NCBI GenBank assembly: GCA_030017555.1
Contig: JASEIC010000006.1
Location: forward strand, 1 to 38,185
Reading direction: 5' to 3'
Origin: Patescibacteria group bacterium
GTDB lineage: Bacteria; Patescibacteriota; Minisyncoccia; UBA6257; GWB1-50-10
DNA: 38,185 nucleotides
Made by a program: the position numbers and the translations under genes. The notes under the pieces were generated by a model. It saw nothing but the letters and a program-made list of their open reading frames with translations. It searched no databases and had not been told where the DNA came from. Within the stretch, counting starts at the first letter, position 1. Each line of letters opens with the position of its first letter. Positions 1 through 7,943 of this stretch are shown piece by piece.

Positions 1-55
1 GTTGGGGGGAAGGAATTTTTGCCCGCCCTCGCTTTCCGCCGCCGCCGAATTTCGT
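1..55 (-). repeat. Partial copy of a hairpin-rich repeat element; perfect inverted copy of 2044-2098
   Basis: Positions 1-55 are the exact reverse complement of 2044-2098. The window starts inside this copy. Confidence 0.95.
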
Positions 56-133
56 GCCAACGAAGTTGGCGCGTCGCCTGATCATTCAAAAATAATTCCA
101 CACTTTCTAATCTGATATAGATTTCCCAACCAG

Positions 134-1627
134 CTACTTCGTCGTCAAAAAACTATACCACGGAAGACGTTCTCTAATTACATTTCCATTTCCAGCGTCT
201 GCGGCTACGGTCTTTTGGATATTAAACGGAATAAACCCGAACAGCTTTCGTCGTTCTTCGATTTTCATATTATAGACCGCCTTGGCGTTTTCTTCTTTTA
301 ATTCAATGGTTTTCGGCGCAAGGTTAAGTTTCTCCGTCACCTCGCTTGCAGACATTTTTACTTCAACGCCGCCTACGTTTAATACATTTTCTTTAATCGT
401 GATTTTATCTGTTTTTACTTCCAATCCTTTATCCCGAATGAGCACTTGGCTTGCCGTGGGTTCAACGCTCACTGGCCTATCTCCCACATTGACAAGCATC
501 TTTTTCTCCGTAGTTTTCACTGCTATATTATCGACCTTGATTTCTCCCTGACTTACTTTTATTTCTTTCACTAAGTTATTCAGCTCGCTTGTTTCTAATT
601 CTTTTCTGCTTTTTATAAAATTGGTAATAAGCCCGTCTATTTCGTCTCTCAACGCTTTAAGTTCTTCTATTTGTTTTTCTTCTCCTTGTATGGAAGCTGT
701 TTTTTCAAGTTTAGCTTTATAATAAGCGCTGATTTCTTGTCCTGATTCAACAACCACCGGTTTCACCGACTCTGTAATAGACAACAAACCCGCTGTCGCT
801 GTGGACGGCGCGGTAATTGTTCCGCTTTGATTACTGCACTGCGCTTTTACTTTTTCAAGGCCAAGCGAAAGGTCTTGCAAGATTTTTTCAACTTCTTCTC
901 GTGAAAAACCTTCTTTCTTTAAATCGGCATCGCTTAAACCGCTAAATTTTTTATAATAGGCAATCTTATTTTCCCATTGCGCAACTTCGTCACAACGATT
1001 TATCGATACGGCAACCGGTTTATTTATCGCTATCGGCGGGGCCAATGGCACTGGCTGCGAAACAGCCGTTGGTTTCGGCTGCGGAACATTAGCGCACTCT
1101 TTTTGTTGTTTTTCAATCTCCTGTTTCAGCGCAATTATTTTCTTAGTTATTTCTTCTGCCCTTACTTTATCAGATCCTGATTTTTGCAACTCAAGAATAA
1201 GCTGGTTGTATTCCTGCATTAAATTGTCGCTGATGTAGCATATAGAAATCGGTTTTGGCGCTGACAATGGCTGCGGCAGAGGTTTCGGAATAATATTTGG
1301 CTCTTTTCCGGTTGAACAGCGATTAACGCACACATCTTTTGCATACTGTTGCCATGTTTCGGAAGATTTGCACGAAGTTGCGTCTCCCATGGTAGTTTCA
1401 TAACCGTCATAACATTGAACATAAGCGCTTTTGAACGCGCCAACGCCACAATCGTTGTTGACAACAAAAGTGTTCACTCCGCATTTTACAGGCATCGGAG
1501 AAACGGCGGTTGTTTGCGGAGAAATAACATTTGCGGGAGAGGGGACTTGAGTATTTGAAGTTTGCGCTAACCCGATAACGGGAGATATTATTAAGCCAGT
1601 GAAAAATAAAATTGTTGTGATTTTCAT
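134..1627 (-). CDS. Secreted coiled-coil protein of unknown function
   Basis: 497-aa ORF with N-terminal signal peptide (MKITTILFFTGLIISPVIGLAQ), Pro-rich linkers and charged helical segments. Confidence 0.8.
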   Translation of the reverse strand: MKITTILFFTGLIISPVIGLAQTSNTQVPSPANVISPQTTAVSPMPVKCGVNTFVVNNDCGVGAFKSAYVQCYDGYETTMGDATSCKSSETWQQYAKDVCVNRCSTGKEPNIIPKPLPQPLSAPKPISICYISDNLMQEYNQLILELQKSGSDKVRAEEITKKIIALKQEIEKQQKECANVPQPKPTAVSQPVPLAPPIAINKPVAVSINRCDEVAQWENKIAYYKKFSGLSDADLKKEGFSREEVEKILQDLSLGLEKVKAQCSNQSGTITAPSTATAGLLSITESVKPVVVESGQEISAYYKAKLEKTASIQGEEKQIEELKALRDEIDGLITNFIKSRKELETSELNNLVKEIKVSQGEIKVDNIAVKTTEKKMLVNVGDRPVSVEPTASQVLIRDKGLEVKTDKITIKENVLNVGGVEVKMSASEVTEKLNLAPKTIELKEENAKAVYNMKIEERRKLFGFIPFNIQKTVAADAGNGNVIRERLPWYSFLTTK

Positions 1628-1718
1628 ATTATTGTTTTTAAAAATTAGCCAAAGTTAATTTATTATGCGCGACCTTACTTATAGTTTACCCCCCCCGACA
1701 CTTTCTGCAATACCATAT

Positions 1719-1925
1719 TTATTTTAACAAATCCTCGATTGAAACGCCTAATGCTTTGGCTATTTTCGCCATAGTTTGAACGCTTGGCTTATTAACTGTA
1801 CCGCTTTCGACCTTCATAAGCGTTGTGTATTTTATGTCCGCTTTTTTGGCTAAATCGTCTTGGGTTAAGCCAAGCTTGGTGCGCATTTTCTTGATATTTT
1901 CGCTGATTGTTTTTCCACTTGTCAT
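1719..1925 (-). CDS. XRE-family HTH transcriptional regulator
   Basis: 68 aa; ISENIKKMRTKLGLTQDDLAKKADIKYTTLMKVESGTVNKPSVQTMAKIAKALGVSIEDLL is a classic HTH_3/Cro-C1 domain. Confidence 0.93.
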   Translation of the reverse strand: MTSGKTISENIKKMRTKLGLTQDDLAKKADIKYTTLMKVESGTVNKPSVQTMAKIAKALGVSIEDLLK

Positions 1926-1936
1926 ATAAATAAAGT

Positions 1937-1989
1937 TTTGGTAGTATTATAGTATATAAGATTATTACCCTTATTGTTATACTACCAAA
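1937..1989 (-). promoter_or_regulatory. Inverted repeat overlapping the putative promoter of the XRE gene (candidate operator)
   Basis: Arms TTTGGTAGTAT (1937-1947) and ATACTACCAAA (1979-1989); on the gene strand a TATACTATAAT -10-like sequence lies between or near the arms. Confidence 0.6.
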
Positions 1990-2026
1990 TAAAATGAAAA
2001 TAATCAAACAAAAGTTTTGGCGGTGC

Positions 2027-2157
2027 ATTTCGCAAAGCGAAATACGAAATTCGGCGGCGGCGGAAAGCGAGGGCGGGCAAAAATTCCTTCCCCCCAACCC
2101 CCTTCCTTTTTGCCCGCCCGAGCGTTCAGAATCGTTTGTGCCGCGCGTAGCGTGGCA
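2027..2157 (+). repeat. Hairpin-rich repeat element (MITE/REP-like candidate)
   Basis: Contains hairpin ATTTCGC-aaa-GCGAAAT (2027-2043), the 55-bp core shared with 1-55, a 13-bp inverted repeat GGGCGGGCAAAAA/TTTTTGCCCGCCC (2071-2083/2107-2119), and hairpin TGCCGCGC-gta-GCGTGGCA (2139-2157). Confidence 0.8.
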
Positions 2158-2212
2158 ACCATTCAGTTTTTGTCAAAAAATGTTCGAGCAGAGTTGTATA
2201 ATTCCACCAGAA

Positions 2213-2252
2213 TAAAACAACCTATCGTGGAACAATGGGTTGTTTTATTTTC
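2213..2252. terminator. Terminator-like inverted repeat
   Basis: TAAAACAACC (2213-2222) / GGTTGTTTTA (2238-2247) followed by a T-rich tract. Confidence 0.5.
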
Positions 2253-2297
2253 CACAAATTTCACTAAATTTAATATCTTTGCTAAAATATTTCTACG

Positions 2298-2996
2298 ATG
2301 ACTGATGAACCCTTATTAAAAGTAAACGATTTAACCGTTGTCTTGGATGGCGAAAAAATCCTTGATGATATTTCTTTTGAAATTAAAAAAGAAGAAGTGC
2401 TTGCGGTAATCGGTCCTAATGGTTCGGGCAAAACCGTGCTTTTAAAAACACTGATCGGGCTTATTAAGCCGACTAAAGGAATAATAGAATGGGCGCCAAA
2501 CACGGAAATCGGCTATCTCCCCCAAAGATTTCAGGTTGACCGGTACCTACCAATGACTGTCAAAGAATTTTTGCGCCTTAAATTTGATCCTAAAAAATCA
2601 ATCAGCGCCGTTTTTAGGGAGGTTGGATTAAAAAATGAACTGCTTGACGAATCAATAGCTCACCTATCGAGCGGCCAGCTCCAAAAAGTCTTGTTTGCTT
2701 GGGCGTTAATTAATAAACCGGGAATCTTGCTTTTTGACGAACCAACTGAAAATATTGACGTGGTTGGCCAAGAATCAATTTACAAACTGCTCCATCATCT
2801 GCAGGATACATTAAATATTTCGCTAATCATTGTTTCCCACGATCTTCATGTTGTTTATCGTTACGCAAACCGCGTGCTCTGCCTGAATAAAAAAATGCTT
2901 TGCTACGGCGAACCGCACACCGCGTTGACTGACAAAATTTTAGCGGAACTTTACGGCGATCACGCTTTTTTCCACCACCATCATTATGATAAATAA
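2298..2996 (+). CDS. znuC: Metal (Zn/Mn) ABC transporter ATP-binding protein
   Basis: Walker A GPNGSGKT, signature LSSGQLQKVLFAWAL, Walker B ILLFDEPT; His-rich C-terminus (HAFFHHHHYDK); followed immediately by the permease gene. Confidence 0.9.
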   Translation: MTDEPLLKVNDLTVVLDGEKILDDISFEIKKEEVLAVIGPNGSGKTVLLKTLIGLIKPTKGIIEWAPNTEIGYLPQRFQVDRYLPMTVKEFLRLKFDPKKSISAVFREVGLKNELLDESIAHLSSGQLQKVLFAWALINKPGILLFDEPTENIDVVGQESIYKLLHHLQDTLNISLIIVSHDLHVVYRYANRVLCLNKKMLCYGEPHTALTDKILAELYGDHAFFHHHHYDK

Positions 2997-2999
2997 AAC

Positions 3000-3764
3000 A
3001 TGATTGAAAATTTTTCACTTATTCTTTTATCGGGCGTGGCGGTCGCGGCGGCAAGCGGTTTGGTTGGCACTTTTTTAATTTTGAGAAAAATGACTTTGCT
3101 TTCTGACGCTTTATCCCACGTGGCTTTGCCGGGCATTGCTTTGGGAGTTATTTTTAATTTTCAACCGATCGTGGGCGGTATTGCGTTTCTTTTTTTTGGA
3201 ATATTACTTATTTGGCAAATAGAAAACAAAACAAAACTTGCCATTGAATCAATAACCGGCGTTCTTTTTGTAACCACTTTAGCAATCGGCGCTTTAATTA
3301 TGCCGGAAACCGAACTGCTTGAAGCTTTTTTCGGTCATATTAAAAACACAACTGTTTTCCAAATTGTCCTTCAGACAATTATCGCGCTTTTAGTCATTGT
3401 AATCGCTTTGAAATACATAAAACCTTTAGTTTTAACCTCAATCGCGCCGGATTTAAGCGCCGCTGAAAAAATATCGCATACTAAAATGCAATTTCTTCTT
3501 CTTGCTCTTATTGCATTTACAATCTCAATTGGCATCAGTTTTGTGGGCGTGCTTTTAATAAGCGCTTTATTAATCGTGCCGGCCGCGACTGCCAGAAATC
3601 TATCTTCAAACTTTAAAACTTTTGTCGTACTTTCAATGATACTCGCCGTTGTCTCACTTTGCGGCGGTCTTACTGTTTCTTATTTCTGGAACATTGACCC
3701 GGGTGTTGCTACTGTTCTTTTAAGCGCCTTTCTTTTTACTTTAAGTTTATTTAAAAAACAATAA
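3000..3764 (+). CDS. znuB: Metal ABC transporter permease (ABC-3 family)
   Basis: 254-aa multi-TM protein with ...LLSDALSHVALPGIALG... typical of ZnuB/TroC permeases. Confidence 0.9.
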   Translation: MIENFSLILLSGVAVAAASGLVGTFLILRKMTLLSDALSHVALPGIALGVIFNFQPIVGGIAFLFFGILLIWQIENKTKLAIESITGVLFVTTLAIGALIMPETELLEAFFGHIKNTTVFQIVLQTIIALLVIVIALKYIKPLVLTSIAPDLSAAEKISHTKMQFLLLALIAFTISIGISFVGVLLISALLIVPAATARNLSSNFKTFVVLSMILAVVSLCGGLTVSYFWNIDPGVATVLLSAFLFTLSLFKKQ

Positions 3765-3777
3765 GAAAACTTTTTGC

Positions 3778-3956
3778 GTCCCCACGAGGAATCGAACCTC
3801 AATCTTTACCTTACCTGCCCGCCGTATACCTGTACCCTCGGTAGGAATCGAACCTACATCTAGGGATTAGAAGTCCCTCGTTCTATCCATTGAACTACGA
3901 GGGCATACTTTGGCAGACGGGGAAGGGTGTTACTCTATCCGTTGAGCTATGGGGAC
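3778..3956 (-). tRNA. Split tRNA: 5' half (acceptor plus D-arm, 3931-3956) and 3' half (T-arm plus acceptor, 3778-3801) flanking a nested tRNA-Arg
   Basis: On the minus strand GTCCCCA (5') pairs perfectly with TGGGGAC (3'); D-arm GCTC-AACGGATA-GAGT; T-arm TGAGG-TTCGATT-CCTCG. The anticodon arm is not contiguous and its identity is undetermined. Confidence 0.6.
3833..3904 (-). tRNA. tRNA-Arg (anticodon TCT)
   Basis: Minus strand GCCCTCG TA GTTC..GAAC, AGGGA-CTTCTAA-TCCCT, GTAGG-TTCGATT-CCTAC, CGAGGGT; complete cloverleaf. Confidence 0.92.
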
Positions 3957-4047
3957 AACGACAAAAGTTTAAAACTAATCTGAATAGAAGACAAGAGTTA
4001 AAAATTTAGTTTAATTTTATAAGCTGAATTTGAAAAATATTATTATC

Positions 4048-4593
4048 TTAAGACCCAACAAAAACTACGGCTGAAATAACTGTTGTCCAAAAACCGTCTT
4101 TGTGCCCCTCAGCTGATTGAGTAGTATTAGTAGTTCTTACAATTTTTCCGCTCATTTTAAAAAGCTGTTCGCGTTCGTCCCAAGCTTGTTCGGCATTAAA
4201 TTCAATACCCAAAATTGAAGCAAGCATTGATGCCGCCAAATCTTCCGCGTATTCGCCGGCTTTATCACCGGTTTTACCAAAACTGTGATGTTCAGAAATA
4301 TAACCGTGAGCATTTGGATCAACCGGAACAGCGAGCCCCACCGAAGAAGCAATCAAGCGATTCGGTTCATTAGTAGAATTGCGAGCCATAACGCAATAAA
4401 CAATTTCGCCCGGCCGGAGCAGAGCCAATCCTTCTTCTTTGGAAACTCGTTTACAATTCGGCGGATAAATACTTGAAACCGAAACTAAATTAAAAGACGC
4501 AATGCCGGCATCGCGAAGCGCCATTTCAAAAGAAGTAAGCTGTTCTTTATGAACGCCAACGCCTTTGGTTAAAAAAACTTTTTGCGGGACCAT
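4048..4593 (-). CDS. pdaD: Pyruvoyl-dependent arginine decarboxylase
   Basis: Contains the family's self-cleavage region ...[14 protein letters not shown]..., plus [13 protein letters not shown] and the C-terminal ...[12 protein letters not shown]. Confidence 0.9.
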   Translation of the reverse strand: MVPQKVFLTKGVGVHKEQLTSFEMALRDAGIASFNLVSVSSIYPPNCKRVSKEEGLALLRPGEIVYCVMARNSTNEPNRLIASSVGLAVPVDPNAHGYISEHHSFGKTGDKAGEYAEDLAASMLASILGIEFNAEQAWDEREQLFKMSGKIVRTTNTTQSAEGHKDGFWTTVISAVVFVGS

Positions 4594-4667
4594 TTAGTTA
4601 ATTTATTATATCAAAACTATTTTTAATTTGAAATAAAAAATGAAACAATTTAAACTAAAAACACGTA

Positions 4668-4738
4668 CGGGATGTGGTGTAATGGTAGCACGCATGCTTT
4701 GGGAGTATGTAGTCCGGGTTCGAATCCCGGCATCCCGA
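4668..4738 (+). tRNA. tRNA-Pro (anticodon TGG)
   Basis: CGGGATG...CATGC-TTTGGGA-GTATG...CCGGG-TTCGAAT-CCCGG-CATCCCG; complete cloverleaf. Confidence 0.93.
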
Positions 4739-4747
4739 CCAAGTTTT

Positions 4748-5356
4748 TTATTTTACAAAAGAAGCGTCAAATTCAGCCATTTTAACTAAAAATTCTTTAT
4801 TTAAACTGTTAATTCTTGCTACCTGGCCGTTTACTTCCCTGATGGATTCTTCGACATTTCTCCGGCTGGCAAAAGAATTAGTGGAAACCGCCTTGGTTAA
4901 ATTATCAAAAAATTTATTTAAATATTGAGTGTAAACAATAAAATCGCTTACAAGCGAAAGTTCAATTGCAATGGCTTGAGAAGCTAATTGCTGGCCTTCT
5001 ATACCGCGAATGTCATTTAACGACTCGGCGAGTCGCTGCAGACTTTTTGCCAATTCAGTTGCCTGATCATAAGCCCTTCGATTGCTTTCTTTCGCGTCTT
5101 TAATTAAAAGCAAGGCTCGATCCGGATCGCCTGTTAATTCTGAAACATTTACAACTTTTATTTTCTCGGCAGTTTCTTTGGTAAGCGATGCTATTTTTTG
5201 GCTTATTGCGGCCGTATCTTGCCGCGCCATTAAAAATTCTTTTGGAATCTCTGGGCCACTTGTTAAAACAAAATAAAATACCGCCGCAAGGGCAATAATT
5301 ATAAAAATGCCCCAACCAATCAATCTTAAAGTTCTTTTCTTCAAGTTTATAGCCAT
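4748..5356 (-). CDS. Single-TM membrane protein with extracytoplasmic helical domain, unknown function
   Basis: 202-aa ORF; basic N-terminus followed by TM LIGWGIFIIIALAAVFYFVL and a long helical region. Confidence 0.75.
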   Translation of the reverse strand: MAINLKKRTLRLIGWGIFIIIALAAVFYFVLTSGPEIPKEFLMARQDTAAISQKIASLTKETAEKIKVVNVSELTGDPDRALLLIKDAKESNRRAYDQATELAKSLQRLAESLNDIRGIEGQQLASQAIAIELSLVSDFIVYTQYLNKFFDNLTKAVSTNSFASRRNVEESIREVNGQVARINSLNKEFLVKMAEFDASFVK

Positions 5357-5480
5357 AATTCTTATTCTTGCGAATATAACAATAATAACATAGCTTTTCA
5401 GAAAATCTCAACATTTTTGAAAGACTTGCATACATTTGGCTTTTTATGAGAGTATTATTAAACTAAGCGTTACTTGTAAC

Positions 5481-5531
5481 GCGGGTGTAGCATAATGGCC
5501 AGCGTGCCTGCTTTCCAAGCCCCGACACCCC
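5481..5531 (+). pseudogene. tRNA-Gly(TCC) remnant with internal deletion of variable region and most of the T-arm
   Basis: GCGGGTGTAGCATAATGGCCAGCGTGCCTGCTTTCCAAGC runs directly into CCCGACACCCC with no GGTTCGA T-loop. Confidence 0.7.
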
Positions 5532-5584
5532 AAAGAACGATCATTGTTACATTATTTATCAGGCTTCAAAACAAAAAGTGTGAT

Positions 5585-5655
5585 GCGGGATTAGTTTAGT
5601 GGTAAAACACGAACCTTCCAAGTTTGAATCACCGGTTCAATTCCGGTATCCCGCA
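5585..5655 (+). tRNA. tRNA-Gly (anticodon TCC)
   Basis: GCGGGAT...CGAAC-CTTCCAA-GTTTG...ACCGG-TTCAATT-CCGGT-ATCCCGC. Confidence 0.9.
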
Positions 5656-5695
5656 CAAACAAAAACTTTATGTTACACCGCGTTACAAATACAAG

Positions 5696-5764
5696 CCCGG
5701 TAGTACAACATTACTAATAAAGTACTTAAGGGTAAGTTTTCGGTGGTATAGTTGTACTACCGGG
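5696..5764 (+). promoter_or_regulatory. Perfect 14-bp inverted repeat between tRNA-Gly and the ECF sigma operon; overlaps a -10-like TATAGT
   Basis: CCCGGTAGTACAAC (5696-5709) / GTTGTACTACCGGG (5751-5764), 41-nt spacer. Confidence 0.7.
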
Positions 5765-5844
5765 TAAAGTCTTTAAAAAAAAACGTCAATAAAACAAACG
5801 CTTTTATACAAAGAAACAAAAATCATGTTTTATCGTTTTAACTT

Positions 5845-6396
5845 ATGAAAGAAGAAATAGAGATCGTTAAAAAAGCAAAAAATGGCGATGAAAAAGCATT
5901 CGGCAAATTATACGACGAACACATGCCGAGGATTTACCGCTTTGTCCTTTTGAGAACCGGACGGAAAGCCGACGCCGAAGATTTAACTCACCAGATTTTC
6001 ATGAATGCTTGGCAAAATGTAAATCGGTATGAATTTAGAGGTTTTCCTTTTTCGAGCTGGCTTTACCGAATTGCTAATAACGCGGTTATTGATTACTACC
6101 GAACTTGGAAAAACAATCAACCGCTTGAGACGACTGCGGAAGAAGTTCTAACCGAATCGCCAAATTTTGATGAACAGCTTGATCAACAATTAAATTTAAA
6201 AATAGTAAAAGCCGCGATTAACGACCTCGAGCAAAATCAACAAAATGTACTAATCATGAAATTCGTTGATGATCTGTCAAATAAAGAAATTGCGGAAGCT
6301 TTAGAAAAAAGCGAGGGCGCCATAAGAGTTATCCAACACCGAGCGTTAAAACAATTAAAAAATATTATTAATAATTCTCAAATTAAAGAGGTTTAA
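5845..6396 (+). CDS. RNA polymerase sigma factor, sigma-70/ECF family
   Basis: Region 2 (LYDEHMPRIYRFVLLRTGRKADAEDLTHQIFMNAWQNV) and region 4 (LEQNQQNVLIMKFVDDLSNKEIAEALEKSEGAIRVIQHRALKQLK). Confidence 0.93.
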   Translation: MKEEIEIVKKAKNGDEKAFGKLYDEHMPRIYRFVLLRTGRKADAEDLTHQIFMNAWQNVNRYEFRGFPFSSWLYRIANNAVIDYYRTWKNNQPLETTAEEVLTESPNFDEQLDQQLNLKIVKAAINDLEQNQQNVLIMKFVDDLSNKEIAEALEKSEGAIRVIQHRALKQLKNIINNSQIKEV

Positions 6397-6402
6397 ACTA
6401 TT

Positions 6403-6870
6403 ATGCACGAAGAAATAATTCAACAAATAAAAAAATTAAGGGCGATAAGGCCCGATGAACAATTTGTAAAAAATTCTCGCGGCTTAATTTTAGCTGCCAA
6501 CGGACCGGCTAAAATTCAAATAAAAGTAACTTGGCCAATCTTTGCTTGGAGCGCGGTTGCCGCTTTTTGTATTATTCTTGTTATTTCTTTATCTTTACCG
6601 CGTATCCAAAATTCAAAAATCCTTTCTTCTTCATTAGACCAGGCAAAAATTGAGCAAGAACTCAATAATTTAACTATTAATATTCAACTTGAACAAATCA
6701 CATATAACCAAACAGTCAGCCAAACAATCGCTTCAGCGTTAAACGAAATAAGCGACACGTATATTAAACATTTAAATCGCGGCATTTTGGAATCAGAGCA
6801 AAGAACATTGAATGATTTAAACCCGCAGACACCCGATATAGATACCATGCTAAACAAAGTTATATTTTAA
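6403..6870 (+). CDS. Membrane protein, putative anti-sigma partner
   Basis: 155 aa with one TM (FAWSAVAAFCIILVISLSL); directly downstream of the sigma gene. Confidence 0.55.
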   Translation: MHEEIIQQIKKLRAIRPDEQFVKNSRGLILAANGPAKIQIKVTWPIFAWSAVAAFCIILVISLSLPRIQNSKILSSSLDQAKIEQELNNLTINIQLEQITYNQTVSQTIASALNEISDTYIKHLNRGILESEQRTLNDLNPQTPDIDTMLNKVIF

Positions 6871-6874
6871 AAAA

Positions 6875-7873
6875 GTGCCTAAAAGATTTTTCAAAATTAT
6901 TTCTATTATCACCGTAATTTCACTAATTTCACTCGCCTTTCCCGCGAGTCTTGTTTTCGCTCAATCGCCAACTATTCAAAAGGCAATTGAAAATGTCCGT
7001 GATCGTCTTGATAACTTAGTAACCGCTAAGGATGAGAATAACCCAAACGAACTTAATTTTAGGATTGAAACGTTTAAAAAAGTTATTGATTTATCAATTA
7101 CTGAAGTTAAAGATTTAAAAGTGAAACTTTTTTCGATTGATCGCGAACTTAATGAGGCGACTAAAGCTTGGCAAAAAGCAATGGTTGAAAATCTTGATAA
7201 AGCACTCGAATATTACAACAAACAAGCGCAACTTATTGGTGACAGCGGAAAAAATTTCGATATTCAAACAATAAAATCGACTGCCTTAGAATTTAAAAAC
7301 TGGCGCGAAACCAATTATCTTGATACCGCAAATCAAATTAAGGACTTTTTCTTAATTGACCAGGAAGCAAAAGCTATTCAAATAGCGACGCGACGGCTTC
7401 AAAAAATAAGCGATGATTTAAAAAAATTAAACTTATTTCTTTCAAAAGGATCAGATAAATTAAATGGGCTTTTTTCACAAGCAAAGACTTTGATAAAAAA
7501 CAGTGAAAATCTAAATAACGAAGCTTATAATCTGTTTAATGGAATGTTTATAAACCGTTTTAGGACTGAATCGCTTAAATTATCTGCCACTTCTTCTCCT
7601 TCCTCTACTGCCTTAGCCTCAACCGAAGTTCTAAGTGAAAATCAAAAAAACACCGAGCCACCAACATCTACCGCTATCTCGACCCCTTCGATTCCCATTG
7701 AATCTGCCACAACCACTGCCACTTCCACCCCCGAGACGAATAGTTCTTCGTCTCTTCCTATCCTTCCTAATCCGTCAATAAAAGACTTAATTAAAGACTC
7801 TTTGAGTAAAATCAAAGAAGCTTATCAAGTCTTTATTGAAATGAGTAATTCGGTGAGGGAATTGCTCAAGTAA
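6875..7873 (+). CDS. Secreted helical protein with Ser/Thr/Pro-rich linker
   Basis: GTG start; signal peptide IISIITVISLISLAFPASLVFAQ; C-terminal STATSSPSSTALAS...TSTPETNSSSS linker; co-oriented with the sigma operon. Confidence 0.75.
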   Translation: MPKRFFKIISIITVISLISLAFPASLVFAQSPTIQKAIENVRDRLDNLVTAKDENNPNELNFRIETFKKVIDLSITEVKDLKVKLFSIDRELNEATKAWQKAMVENLDKALEYYNKQAQLIGDSGKNFDIQTIKSTALEFKNWRETNYLDTANQIKDFFLIDQEAKAIQIATRRLQKISDDLKKLNLFLSKGSDKLNGLFSQAKTLIKNSENLNNEAYNLFNGMFINRFRTESLKLSATSSPSSTALASTEVLSENQKNTEPPTSTAISTPSIPIESATTTATSTPETNSSSSLPILPNPSIKDLIKDSLSKIKEAYQVFIEMSNSVRELLK

Positions 7874-7875
7874 AT

Positions 7876-7907
7876 AAAAAACCCAAGGATGAACCCTTGG
7901 GTTTTTT
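7876..7907. terminator. Rho-independent terminator after the sigma operon
   Basis: AAAAACCCAAGG-atgaa-CCCTTGGGTTTTTT. Confidence 0.85.
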
Positions 7908-7943
7908 ATTTTCACTCAAGTAAAAATACAATGCGGTAACTCT

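Noticed and set aside
1792-2301. Several ORFs across the repeat (1792..2097 -, 1994..2215 +, 2017..2301 +)
   Set aside because: They read through the hairpin repeat and the XRE operator; amino-acid composition is not protein-like.
5467-5482. GCGTTAC-tt-GTAACGC as an independent terminator
   Set aside because: No T-run follows and it overlaps the first bases of the tRNA-Gly remnant; noted only as part of that locus.
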